Source: Thalassomonas haliotis (GTDB lineage: Bacteria; Pseudomonadota; Gammaproteobacteria; Enterobacterales; Alteromonadaceae). From it: a stretch of 64,000 bases of DNA. The translations under genes were made by a program, and so were the position numbers. The notes beneath the pieces are model-generated. The model was not told the DNA's origin. It made no database searches and was given only the letters and a program-made list of their open reading frames with translations. Location of the stretch: contig NZ_CP059693.1 of NCBI RefSeq assembly GCF_028657945.1, positions 5,704,001 to 5,768,000 of the forward strand, given 5' to 3'. This document shows, piece by piece, positions 1 through 9,400 of this stretch (positions are counted from its first letter, which is position 1; each line of letters begins with the position of its first letter).

Positions 1-1398
1 AGCGCTGGTGAACGATGCCTGCGCCAGAGCGCCAACATCAGCCGCGTTAGGTTTATTATTAAGATGATAATAATCCCCGGCCTCTACACCACCGAGTTTA
101 AAAGCATCAGGAGCGGTGCCGTCGGCAAGTTGTTTGGTTTTATTTTTCCAGTGAAAAGCCGAGTATTCTGTGGTTCCGGGAACAAAAATATCCTCGGGAT
201 GATTGGCATATTGCTGCGCCAAAACAACACCGGCATTAACATTTATCTCTGCACTTTCAGCAGCCGATTGCGCTGTTTCTGCTGCCACTTTTGCCGTTTC
301 AGCTCCAACCCTGGCATTACCAGCCAAAGTTACCTGATTTTGTGCCAAACCTACTTGTGCAGCCGCATTCACCACTTCAGCCTGCGCCTTGGCAACCTCA
401 GCTTTAGCATGAATCACTTCCTGCTGCGCTTTTACCACCTCAACCTGGCTAGCCAATACATCAGCGGCCGTTGCTGCGGCATCATCACCAGCACTGCTCG
501 CGCTAAGTGCAGCTGCCGAAGCACTATTTGCTGCAGCCGTTTTACTGGCTAATGCATCCCCGGCAGAAGCAGCGCTGCTAGTTTCCGAGGTTTTGCTCTT
601 GGTTTCTGACAGTTTGGCATTACTTTGAGAAGTTTTTACCTTGGTTTCACTGCTTTTGGCAGCTAACTGACTAGCACTGGCATCATCGGCTTTTTGAGTA
701 GCCAAGACTTCACTGGCTTTAGCCGCATTTTCACTCACCAATGCGGCAGCGGCAGAAGCCGATGCTGCACCTTCAGAGCTTTTGCTGTTATTTTCCGACG
801 TTTTCGCTTTGGTTTCGCTAACTTTAGCAGCGGTTTCACTGGCAGCTGCTGCATTTTTTGAGACATCCAGATCACCTTGTATGCTATCTACCGTGCCTTG
901 CAAATTAGCAACACCTGCTTGCAATGCCAGCAAGGTATCGACTGCGCCGTCTCCCTGATCAATCAGGGCCTGCACCTGCTTGGCCAGATAACCATAAGGC
1001 ACCTGCTTGGTTGCTATGCCATTGAGAATGACATCCACAGTCGGTAATTCTGAATTTACCAGGGATTCAAAAGCATCAAGCATGCTTAAGGTAGTACCGG
1101 AGATTTCCCGGGCTCTTCGTATGGCTTCACTCAAGCCTTCAATGGCGTTAAACGCCACCAAAGGTTTGTTGATAACATCCGGGTGAGACCAGGGCTGCGC
1201 CAGGGTAATAACACTCTTGCCACTGCTGTCAGCCAAAGTACCGGAATACCCTTCTACCGGAGGGTAACCGTCAATAAAAATGGCGGTACCTTTAAAAACA
1301 TAATAACTGTCCACCCCACCGGTCAGGGTCACGATTTTCGAGCCGTTAACCACACTAACGGAAGGTGAAACGATAAAACTTATTTGATTAAAATCCAT
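1..1398 (-). CDS. Phage tail fibre protein, paralogue 2 (3' end beyond window)
   Basis: The frame is open from an ATG at 1398 to the left edge (466 codons) with no stop, so the C-terminus lies outside the window. The N-terminal 150 or so residues and the later part (ADGTAPDAFKLGG, YYHLNNKP) closely follow the fibre at 3736-5862, so the two are paralogues. The middle is a long Ala/Ser/Glu/Lys-rich stretch of SETNAKTSE-like units, typical of a trimeric coiled-coil fibre shaft. The NKP..ADVGA motif is common in tail-fibre repeats. It is the last gene of the tail cluster visible here, and by position should carry an alternative receptor-binding tip. The fibre role is inferred from repeats, paralogy and location. 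Confidence 0.8.
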   Translation of the reverse strand, partial: MDFNQISFIVSPSVSVVNGSKIVTLTGGVDSYYVFKGTAIFIDGYPPVEGYSGTLADSSGKSVITLAQPWSHPDVINKPLVAFNAIEGLSEAIRRAREISGTTLSMLDAFESLVNSELPTVDVILNGIATKQVPYGYLAKQVQALIDQGDGAVDTLLALQAGVANLQGTVDSIQGDLDVSKNAAAASETAAKVSETKAKTSENNSKSSEGAASASAAAALVSENAAKASEVLATQKADDASASQLAAKSSETKVKTSQSNAKLSETKSKTSETSSAASAGDALASKTAAANSASAAALSASSAGDDAAATAADVLASQVEVVKAQQEVIHAKAEVAKAQAEVVNAAAQVGLAQNQVTLAGNARVGAETAKVAAETAQSAAESAEINVNAGVVLAQQYANHPEDIFVPGTTEYSAFHWKNKTKQLADGTAPDAFKLGGVEAGDYYHLNNKPNAADVGALAQASFTSA

Positions 1399-1512
1399 TA
1401 AATGTCCTCTATCCGCAGTGATTGCGGCATGGGTTAACGAGATCTAAAAGAGAAAAGAAGAGATGCGAAAACAGCTGACAAGGCTTTGCCACTAGCTGTA
1501 ATTAAGTTAAAG

Positions 1513-1535
1513 AACTAAACCTTTGAAGTTTAGTT
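1513..1535 (-). terminator. Hairpin just after the 1540-2094 gene
   Basis: An 8-bp perfect stem (AACTAAAC / GTTTAGTT) with a 7-base loop sits 5 bases beyond the stop codon of the 1540-2094 gene. On the minus strand it is followed by CTTTAAC, a weak T-run; on the plus strand it is followed by six Ts. It may be a weak terminator or attenuator between two fibre genes. Confidence 0.4.
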
Positions 1536-1539
1536 TTTT

Positions 1540-2094
1540 CTACTTGTAAACGGAAAAAGCAATACCTTTGAATTTGAAAACATACTGGCTATTATCAATG
1601 TAAATATTAAGACCTGATTCGGAAATTAAATACTCGCCCGAGTTTTGCCATACTGTGGTTAAACTAGCCTTACCTTCAACAAACTGCACTCCTAGAGAAT
1701 CAACCACCTCACCTTTTAATCGCTCCAACGGTACGGCAAAGTGACCACCTTCTTCACTAAGGGCACAAATACTGCCATCTTGCTGTTGCAGCTCAAATGT
1801 CAATTCAGTAGTCGAGCCTACAGGAAACTTTAGACGGTAGTCATTCGTCTGTTCGACACCATCGACTTTAGCACTGGTGATCAACACATTAATTTCTATG
1901 GTTGCATTAGTTTCAGCTGCAGCCTCAGTAAGCTCAGCTTCCTGTTCGGACAAGATCTGAGCAATATAACCATCAGCACTGTCTTGCGTCCATGGCTGAT
2001 GGTTATTAACATTGAAAGGTAAAATTTGCGCATCCAGACGAACTACGCCATTTTCCGGATAATAAGTATAGGCTTCGGGGTATTGATGTAACAT
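1540..2094 (-). CDS. Tail-cluster protein of unknown function, 184 aa
   Basis: I do not recognise a family. The protein is acidic, with no signal peptide or membrane segment. Residues about 40-65 form a Glu/Ala-rich helix (EQEAELTEAAAET) and the rest looks beta-rich. It lies between the 499-residue presumed receptor-binding protein and the second fibre, with hairpins nearby, so it may be a fibre chaperone or accessory tip protein. That role is a guess from position only. Confidence 0.6.
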   Translation of the reverse strand: MLHQYPEAYTYYPENGVVRLDAQILPFNVNNHQPWTQDSADGYIAQILSEQEAELTEAAAETNATIEINVLITSAKVDGVEQTNDYRLKFPVGSTTELTFELQQQDGSICALSEEGGHFAVPLERLKGEVVDSLGVQFVEGKASLTTVWQNSGEYLISESGLNIYIDNSQYVFKFKGIAFSVYK

Positions 2095-2135
2095 AAATTA
2101 GTCCTGATTGAATATGGAAAATAATGATTAATGGC

Positions 2136-3635
2136 TTAATAGCTGAACTCTAAGGCACCGCCATAGTTATTGCTCGTCCCAGGTTTACCAAAGGGTGAGC
2201 GAGCTCTGACATGATTTCCACCGGTACGTACCATCACCATTTTGTTGCTGGTAATATCAAGCAACCAGGGAGCAAATGACGGGGTAGAGTCTCGATGATT
2301 CACATTGTCAGTTGCACGTTCATTAAAATATACTGAGGCCAGAATTTCATTCGTTTCATAATCTTCTAACACCACATGCCAATTACAAGAATTAATAGTG
2401 TAGTTATAAGTCCCCGAAGTTGACTCTAGATCAAGAACTTCCGGTATCATACGCATACGACGGCGGCTGAATTTTTTATCTTTGCCAAACACCCAATGGT
2501 AGTTGTTGCCCTGACTGGTATAAGGCCCAACACCGGTAATATTGGTATAGTTCATCATTGCTGAGCCCCACATGGCCTCGGTAATAACCGACTCCGACGA
2601 TGAACAGCATTTATTAAAGTAAAAATTAACAAAGTTAACTATGCCATTATCTGCCAGTCCCTGGCTTACCAAACTGGTACTTTCTATGGGGTTATCGCCA
2701 TTGATAACCTCTACTGTATCCGAATAAATACGGCGAATTAGCCCGCCACTGTCTATCGCAATAATGGTATTGGTATCTTCATCATAAATAACTGATTTAT
2801 AGGTAGTGGCATTTTGACCAAATTTATCAACTCCAGCATAACGACCCCACTGAAAATAAGCAGAAAGCGTGGAACCGGAAGTAAAATCAATAATTCTATA
2901 AGCTGTATATTCAGAAATATATGTAATCCAATTAAGTTCATCGCCGGCTTTATTTGCTACAGGCAAGGTAAAACTGTAATCCTGAGAATCACAACGCCTG
3001 TTAAAATTATCAGGAGTAATATTGGCATTATAAACATGAATATAATTGCGGGTAACTAGAGAACCCGCAGCAGGATCATACTGATAAGAATACTTCTTCA
3101 CTTGTTCCATCAAGGTCGTACTATAGGTATAGGCACTATGGTCAATATAATAGCTATCGGTATTTTCATCATGAATAACTGAAAACAGCCCTCCTTTTCG
3201 GTTGTCACTATTTGTAGACTGACTAATAAGCTTTTTACTCGGACTAGCCAAAGCACCGGAGCGGGCACGCTTCGCCACCGGTGCCATAAGATTATCCATG
3301 CGTGTAAAAGAAGCCGCCAGGGAGTTATCTATCCGGGCTTCAGAAGCGGTAAGGGAATTATTCAAATCCGTAGTTAACTGTGGAACTAACAATAAGTTAT
3401 CGGCATGAGTGGCAATCGTATTTTTTGCCGTTAAGATGTCCGCCTGAGCTAACTCTAATGCGTTCACTGCAGTATCAAAATGCCCTTCAGCAACAGCAAT
3501 TAATGCCTGCTCAAAGGTTTGGTTGCTAGATAAGGCAGTGATCGCTGCCGCCAGTTTTACGGTATCTTCTGCGGACAAACTGCCGTTGGCAATATCATCC
3601 TGTAATTTTTGTACAACTTGTTGGGTGGTAGCCAT
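2136..3635 (-). CDS. Putative tail tip / receptor-binding protein, 499 aa
   Basis: The first 130 residues are helical and heptad-like (SLTASEARIDNSLAASFTRMDNLMAPV), suggesting a trimeric stalk. The remaining 350 are rich in Tyr, Ser, Thr, Asn and Gly, as in beta-structured adhesin tips. The protein ends ...NNYGGALEFSY. There is no signal peptide, as expected for a virion protein. It lies between the two paralogous fibres, and a terminator-like hairpin precedes it, so it could be expressed apart from the upstream structural genes. I cannot name a family. Receptor binding is inferred from architecture and place. Confidence 0.65.
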   Translation of the reverse strand: MATTQQVVQKLQDDIANGSLSAEDTVKLAAAITALSSNQTFEQALIAVAEGHFDTAVNALELAQADILTAKNTIATHADNLLLVPQLTTDLNNSLTASEARIDNSLAASFTRMDNLMAPVAKRARSGALASPSKKLISQSTNSDNRKGGLFSVIHDENTDSYYIDHSAYTYSTTLMEQVKKYSYQYDPAAGSLVTRNYIHVYNANITPDNFNRRCDSQDYSFTLPVANKAGDELNWITYISEYTAYRIIDFTSGSTLSAYFQWGRYAGVDKFGQNATTYKSVIYDEDTNTIIAIDSGGLIRRIYSDTVEVINGDNPIESTSLVSQGLADNGIVNFVNFYFNKCCSSSESVITEAMWGSAMMNYTNITGVGPYTSQGNNYHWVFGKDKKFSRRRMRMIPEVLDLESTSGTYNYTINSCNWHVVLEDYETNEILASVYFNERATDNVNHRDSTPSFAPWLLDITSNKMVMVRTGGNHVRARSPFGKPGTSNNYGGALEFSY

Positions 3636-3670
3636 ATTATTTTCCTAATAAAAAGCTTAAAAAAGGCATA

Positions 3671-3703
3671 AAAAAACCACTTAGCGTGAACTAAATGGCT
3701 TTT
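3671..3703 (-). terminator. Rho-independent-type terminator after the first fibre gene
   Basis: On the minus strand the stem CCATTTAG / CTAAGTGG (8 bp with one G-U pair, 6-base loop) is followed by seven Ts. It lies in the gap between the fibre stop (3736) and the start of the next gene (3635), so it could separate the main tail transcript from the alternative tip genes. Confidence 0.65.
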
Positions 3704-3735
3704 TCTTTTATGCAAAATTGTTTGAATGGAGATGC

Positions 3736-5862
3736 TTACAAAAATGAAGCTATTAAGGGGTTTACCTGAGCAATAATGCTTCTGGTAGTATTGTCCGCCT
3801 GGGCATCCACCTGGTTTTTCAGTGAATCCACCTTGGCATCGACTTCTGCCTGGCTATAGGCATTCAGTTCAGCCGGTGTGGGTTTATTACCTGAATCATA
3901 AACCTGATCCCAGGGGTGCCAGCTGTTGTTATACCGGGTACGCTGATATTTCCCCGAACCATCATAGGTGTGATAGGTTTGATAAGTCATATAACCATCA
4001 GACATTACCGTAAGCATACCCGCGACATCTGTCGGGTAATGACTTCCCGTAGCGGCGCCGCTATTGGAGTTTTGATGATAAATACCGGTACTGGTATAGA
4101 CATTCAAATCTGCGGTGCCACTAAGATCCGCTCCCTTAACCAGGTATTCACCACTGGGAGCTGCACCAATATCAGACACTGTCGGTTTATTCGCTTGTGT
4201 ATAAAACTCCGCCCACTCACTCCAGGCAAGTGGACTGCCGTTTCCCCGTCGCCACCAGATGCGATCACTGGCCATCAACTGCTGATAAACAGCAAATCCG
4301 CCACTGAGCTTGCGTTTCATCACCATCAACTGACCGGTTAAAACACTTCTATCGCCTAATGGAGAATTCAGATAATTGCCCGATAAACTGCAAAACACCG
4401 TTTTATCGCTGATTTCGTTTAAATCCGCGATATAACCTAAATCAGCACTGGTGAGTGATTCTTGCGATAAGGCACCCACATCAGCAGGACTCGGCTTATT
4501 ATTGACATGATAATAATCCCCTGCTTCTATGCCACCGAGCTTAAATGAATCCGGCGCAGTGCCGTCGGCAAGCTGCTTGGTTTTCGACTGCCAATGAAAT
4601 GCAGAGTATTCACTGGTGCCTGGAATTAAGGTGTCCACAGGATGATTGGCATATTGCTGCGCCAAAGCGATCCCGTTATTAACATTCCCTTCAGCACTTT
4701 CAGCGCCAGCCCGCGCGATTTCTGCTGCCAATTTGGCACTATTTGCCTGACTAACCTGGGCTTGTGCCAGGCTTACCTGATCTGCGGCATTGATAACCTC
4801 TTGCTGAGCATTAATCACCTCACCCTTAGCCTTCTCAACTTCAGCCTTGGCATTAAGCACTTCTTGTCGGGCATCTGCCACCGCCTGCTGGCTTTTTACC
4901 ACCTCGGCCTGGCTCGCCAATACATCAGCAGCCGTCAGTTCGGCATTGCCGGCGGCGCTGGTTGCACTTGCAGCAGCTGCTGCTGTACTGCTGGCGGCTG
5001 CCGTTTTACTGGCTAAGGCATCACTGGCAGATAAAGCGCTATTGGTTTCCGAGTTTTTACTGTTGGTTTCAGAAGCCTTGGCATTGATTTCAGAGGTTTT
5101 CGCCTTGATTTCACTGCTTTTTGCCGCCAACTGGCTGGCATTGGCCTCACCGGCTTTAGTCTCGGCATTAGTTTCACTGACACCGGCAGCACTTTCACTG
5201 GCTAAGGCAGCAGCAGCAGAAGCCGCACTGGCATCCTCAGAACCTTTACTGTTGGTTTCCGACGTTTCAGCATTGGTCTCACTGACTTTAGCAGCCGCGG
5301 CGCTGACGGCTGCGGCATTTTTAGCTCCGTCCAGATCTGCCTGTATGGTATCAACCGTGCCTTGCAAATTGGCAACGCCGGTTTGCAAACCTACTAAGGT
5401 ATCAACCGCGCCATCCCCCAAATCAATCAGCGCCTGAACTTTTTGCGCCAGGTAACCATAAGGCACCTGTGGCACCAGTTCACCATTGATTTCAATATCG
5501 ATACTGGCCTCGGCAGAGTTAACCAACTGCTCAAATTTTTCCAGCATCATCAAGGTGGTATCAGAAATGCTGCGGGCGCCGCGTATTGCTTCACCTAAAC
5601 CTTCGGTACTGTTGAGGGCCGCCAAAGGCTCGCTGACCACATCATCATGGGGCCAAGGTTCTAACAGGGTAATGGTACTGTTGCCACTACCATCAACAGA
5701 GGTGCCTGATTTTGCCTCCACCAGCTGATGATTACCGATCCAGATGGCGGTGCCGTTAGCCACATAACCGGCATTAATACTGCCCGTTAACGTCACCAGA
5801 GGTGACCCCTTAGTCACACTGACCGCAGGTGATTTTAATAATTTTATTTGATTAAGGGCCAT
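3736..5862 (-). CDS. Phage tail fibre protein with pyocin-knob-like C-terminus
   Basis: The ATG at 5862 overlaps the stop of the upstream gene as ATGA; an in-frame GTG lies one codon earlier. The 708-residue protein has an N-terminal anchoring part (1-150) shared with the partial fibre at the left edge. Residues about 165-400 are a long Ala/Ser/Glu/Lys-rich coiled-coil shaft. The C-terminal part contains two modules that resemble pyocin-knob domains: one around WWRRGNGSPLAWSEW and one around RTRYNNSWHPWDQVY, separated by NKPT..DIGA linkers. These knobs occur in tail fibres of phages and pyocins. It probably forms the side or tip fibres that recognise the target cell. Confidence 0.82.
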   Translation of the reverse strand: MALNQIKLLKSPAVSVTKGSPLVTLTGSINAGYVANGTAIWIGNHQLVEAKSGTSVDGSGNSTITLLEPWPHDDVVSEPLAALNSTEGLGEAIRGARSISDTTLMMLEKFEQLVNSAEASIDIEINGELVPQVPYGYLAQKVQALIDLGDGAVDTLVGLQTGVANLQGTVDTIQADLDGAKNAAAVSAAAAKVSETNAETSETNSKGSEDASAASAAAALASESAAGVSETNAETKAGEANASQLAAKSSEIKAKTSEINAKASETNSKNSETNSALSASDALASKTAAASSTAAAAASATSAAGNAELTAADVLASQAEVVKSQQAVADARQEVLNAKAEVEKAKGEVINAQQEVINAADQVSLAQAQVSQANSAKLAAEIARAGAESAEGNVNNGIALAQQYANHPVDTLIPGTSEYSAFHWQSKTKQLADGTAPDSFKLGGIEAGDYYHVNNKPSPADVGALSQESLTSADLGYIADLNEISDKTVFCSLSGNYLNSPLGDRSVLTGQLMVMKRKLSGGFAVYQQLMASDRIWWRRGNGSPLAWSEWAEFYTQANKPTVSDIGAAPSGEYLVKGADLSGTADLNVYTSTGIYHQNSNSGAATGSHYPTDVAGMLTVMSDGYMTYQTYHTYDGSGKYQRTRYNNSWHPWDQVYDSGNKPTPAELNAYSQAEVDAKVDSLKNQVDAQADNTTRSIIAQVNPLIASFL

Positions 5863-6074
5863 CACTGGTCTCCATCATTAAATACGGTTTTCTTGGGAAA
5901 ACGCTGCTTGACCTGCTCGCTATGAGCCACCTGCGCTAAACCAAATTCACCTATGTCGACACCATTTTGGGCTAAATGACTCAGGCACTTAGTAATACGG
6001 TCAAGTTGATCCCCTAAGGGATCATAACCTTCAGCCCTTAGAGGTTCAGGGTTAATAGCCTTAGATATTTTCAA
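5862..6074 (-). CDS. Small tail-cluster protein, 70 aa
   Basis: The start is TTG at 6074, about 10 bases after a GGAG, and overlaps the end of the upstream gene by 14 bases. The stop overlaps the fibre ATG (ATGA), so all three genes look translationally coupled. The protein is hydrophilic, with no membrane segment. I do not recognise the family. Small proteins between gpJ and fibres are often fibre-attachment or assembly factors, but nothing in the sequence proves that here. Confidence 0.6.
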   Translation of the reverse strand: MKISKAINPEPLRAEGYDPLGDQLDRITKCLSHLAQNGVDIGEFGLAQVAHSEQVKQRFPKKTVFNDGDQ

Positions 6075-6441
6075 GGGTTAGGTACTCCGTGATATATAAA
6101 GGGTGTTTGATAATAAGCGGGAAATTTCCGGATTGATCCAACTCGATTTCCAGTATGCCGTCGGTAATGTCATACCAGGTATCTAACCAGCGTACCCGGG
6201 TATTTACCGGCAAATCCATAGTGAAAGCACCACTGCTCTGCAGTGACGGCACAATAAAGCTATGCTTATCAACAACCGTTTGAGTAGCAAGATCCACCCG
6301 ACAGCCATTGATATCGCACTCATCTGCAATTTCCATAATTTCGTTGCCTTCATGGGCAATGGGCGAGCTATGGCTTGAGGATTGCGAAACAATAACCCCC
6401 GTAGCCAGCTCGTACTCTAGGTAAACGTTATTTTTTAGCAC
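6061..6441 (-). CDS. Tail-cluster protein of unknown function, 126 aa
   Basis: An ATG at 6489 is possible, but it would put 62 bases inside the gpJ-like gene. The GTG at 6441 is preferred: it overlaps the upstream stop by only 14 bases and follows a purine-rich AAGGATGGGGG. The protein is acidic and beta-rich, with two Cys (CDINGC). No family is recognised. Its place immediately downstream of gpJ suggests a tip or fibre-adaptor protein. Confidence 0.6.
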   Translation of the reverse strand: MLKNNVYLEYELATGVIVSQSSSHSSPIAHEGNEIMEIADECDINGCRVDLATQTVVDKHSFIVPSLQSSGAFTMDLPVNTRVRWLDTWYDITDGILEIELDQSGNFPLIIKHPLYITEYLTLENI

Positions 6442-9400
6442 TATGGATAGACCCCCATCCTTCAACTTCCCAGTCCTCACCCCAGGCATAACCCTTAAAC
6501 TTGATATAAATAGGGCCTGTTGTCGTGCCCATCAGGGTAAAGGGAATAAAATGGTAAGAATTTTTATCTTCAGGAACCCCTACCGTCACTTTTCTTGAAT
6601 CCAGCAAGGTGCTGCCCGAATATAGATACGCAGTGACATCAATTTTATCATCACCGCTTCCCCCTGAACGCCTGACACAGGCGGCAACCACCTGGGCGAT
6701 AACGGTTGAACTCACCCCATATGGCGACAGGTGGCTGGTAATATTCGCTGTTTGCCCATATTTAGTTGTCTTATCTTCAATCCAAAACTTAGCCAGAGAA
6801 AACTTACTCGATGCAGTCACCGCATTACCGGCAATTTGCACCGTATCAACAGACAAATCTTTGATATAAGTCCCGTTCAAGCCACTTGAATCAAGTATGG
6901 TTGCACCGTTACTGTCTTTTACGGTAACTTGCTTCAGCTGTGCAGAATTTAATACCGCCGCATTGGCGGTCAGCGTACCGTCAGATGATATCTTGGTATT
7001 GCTATTGATATCTAAGGTGCCGCCTTTAATAGCGCCACCATTGATGGTGCCGCCGTTCATGGTCGATGCCGACAAGGTGCCGGTAAAAGTACCGCCAACA
7101 CCGTTTAACTCTCCGGCAAACATAAATTTATTTTTAGCAGCGTTCCATTCAAACTGAGCATTGCCGCTACCATCAACAAAACGTATCGCATCGGTTTTAA
7201 ATTCTATTGCCCGCTCGTTATCATCATCGCTGACAACTATACCGTTTACCCGGGCGGTGCCATCAACAAGTGTAGAGGTGCCAAAATAAGCCCTGGACTT
7301 CACCGTACCGACATCATCTATGGTACTGCTTAATATCAGCTCTGCCTGGGCCTGGTTGTTGGTGCCCGCGACCGCAGTGCGTAACCCGGTTAGCGAAGAT
7401 GCTGCGCCGGCAGCGGTAGACTCAACACTATTAACCCGGGTATTAGTTGCATAATTATTGGCAATGTTAGTGGACAGATTACTGATACTGGTTGCGGTAG
7501 AGCGATCCAGATTAGCCACCGTGGTATTGGTGCTATCAATACGGCTATTTGCCGTGCCGATACTGCTACTCAGAGAATTAATGCTAATTGAAGTCGCACT
7601 GTCTAAATCAGCCATCGTCCGGTTTGTACTGTCAATACGGCTGTTTGCCGTGCCTATACTGCTCGTTAAAGAAGTAATACTGCTTGCCGTAGCACTGTCC
7701 AGATTAGCCACCGTTTGATTGGTGGTACTTATCCGGCTATTGGCAGCGCCAATATCACTGCTCAGCTCATTGATACTACTCGCCGTGGCGCTGTCTAAGT
7801 TTGCCACCGTTTGATTGGTGGTATTGATCCGGCTATTGGCATCACCGATAGCACTGTTGATTTCACTGACACTGGTCGCCGTGGCACTGTCTAAGTCCGC
7901 AATCACCTGGTTCGTGGTTTCAATGCTGGCCTTGGCATCTCCCAAGTCAGCAACTAAAGAGGCCGTTTCCGTTTTGCGCACCTTTTGCTCGGTGATCAGA
8001 TCTTCACCGGTTTCAAAATTATCCCAAACGTTATTGATAATATCGGTGATTGACTGGGCCGGATCTATACCGGCATCATCCAGAGCGTTATCAATAATGT
8101 TATCAACGTCCAGATGAAGCTCATCCACCACGGCATCAAAAATACTGTCCTGAATACCATCAACACCGATAAAGTCAATTAACTCACTGTTATCATTAGT
8201 CGTAGTAACCGACTCCATCAGCCAGTCGGAATCCCCCCAGGGAGATTTTGCTCTGGCCCATAAGTAATAAAGGGTATCCGGTTTACGTCCGGGAATGGAA
8301 AAGCTTTTCCCCTGACCGACAACCTCAGCGGTTAACCGGTTATTTCCTTCACCTAGTAATAATTCAAATTCAACATAATGGTTTTGATTGGCCAGTGTTG
8401 GCCGGGCAACAATTTCAAAGTTGGTTGCCGTGAGTCCGAGAGAAACAGGTGCTTGCGGCACTGCCACAGTAAACAGCACCACGGCGGCAGGCGAAACAAA
8501 TAAGCTGTTATGGGCCCGCACTTCGGCGCGGTATTGACCAAAGGTCAGCTGCTCGATAACCTGGCTGTTTTGCACTGTCTCACTAGACCATACCAGCACA
8601 TCTTCACTGTCTTGTGATACCAGATAAAGCTCAATACTGTGTTTCGATACTAAAGCATCACTTGGATCGTCCCAGGTTAATTTTGCTAACTGGAGATTAT
8701 TACTGTCGGGTGTTTCGGTATAACTGAGGCCGGTTGGCACTGCTATCAGGCTGGGATCCGCCAAATAGGTATCCGGGATATCCTGCTCAATAGTCTTTTC
8801 CGACCAGGGATAAATTGAGTCCTGATGCTCGCGCATTTCAAAACTGCAGTTGCCGTCAAGGTTGATCTTGGTAGAGATCACCCGAAACGGTTTTTCCAGC
8901 CAACCAAAACTATCATTATCTATGCTTACCAGATCGCCGGGTTCAACCACTAGCGTCTCCGGGGTGCCGGTCAGGGTCACGATAAGATCCTGGCGCGAAC
9001 GTTTGGCGATGATCTCTGCCATCTGCATGGCTTCGGCTTTATTGGTGATGGTAGGAAACTTGATCGACTTGATCAGCTCTTTGTCATCATCTTCACTGAG
9101 CCAGGTAGCGACTAAAGGATCATCCGCCGGCGGATAAACCACCTCGTCACCGTGATAATTGGTTTCTTCATTATCAAACTGGACAATCACCTGGTTAAAG
9201 CGGTCATTTTTACCACTGGTTTGCATCGACACACCGTCGATAATGTTTTCGTCGTCAAACTTAAACAACGCCGGGCCATCACTTTCAATGGCCAGACGCA
9301 TCAAACCGGCTGTGGGCGGGATCACACCGCGCATACCGGCAAGCAAAATCTTGGTATTTTCAAACACCGTTTGCTTGGTATCTAAGATCACATTGCAGCT

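Noticed and set aside
4847..5437. Plus-strand 196-codon Ala/Ser/Leu-rich frame
   Set aside because: It is the antisense shadow of the repetitive coiled-coil shaft of the fibre gene, whose biased codons keep several frames open.
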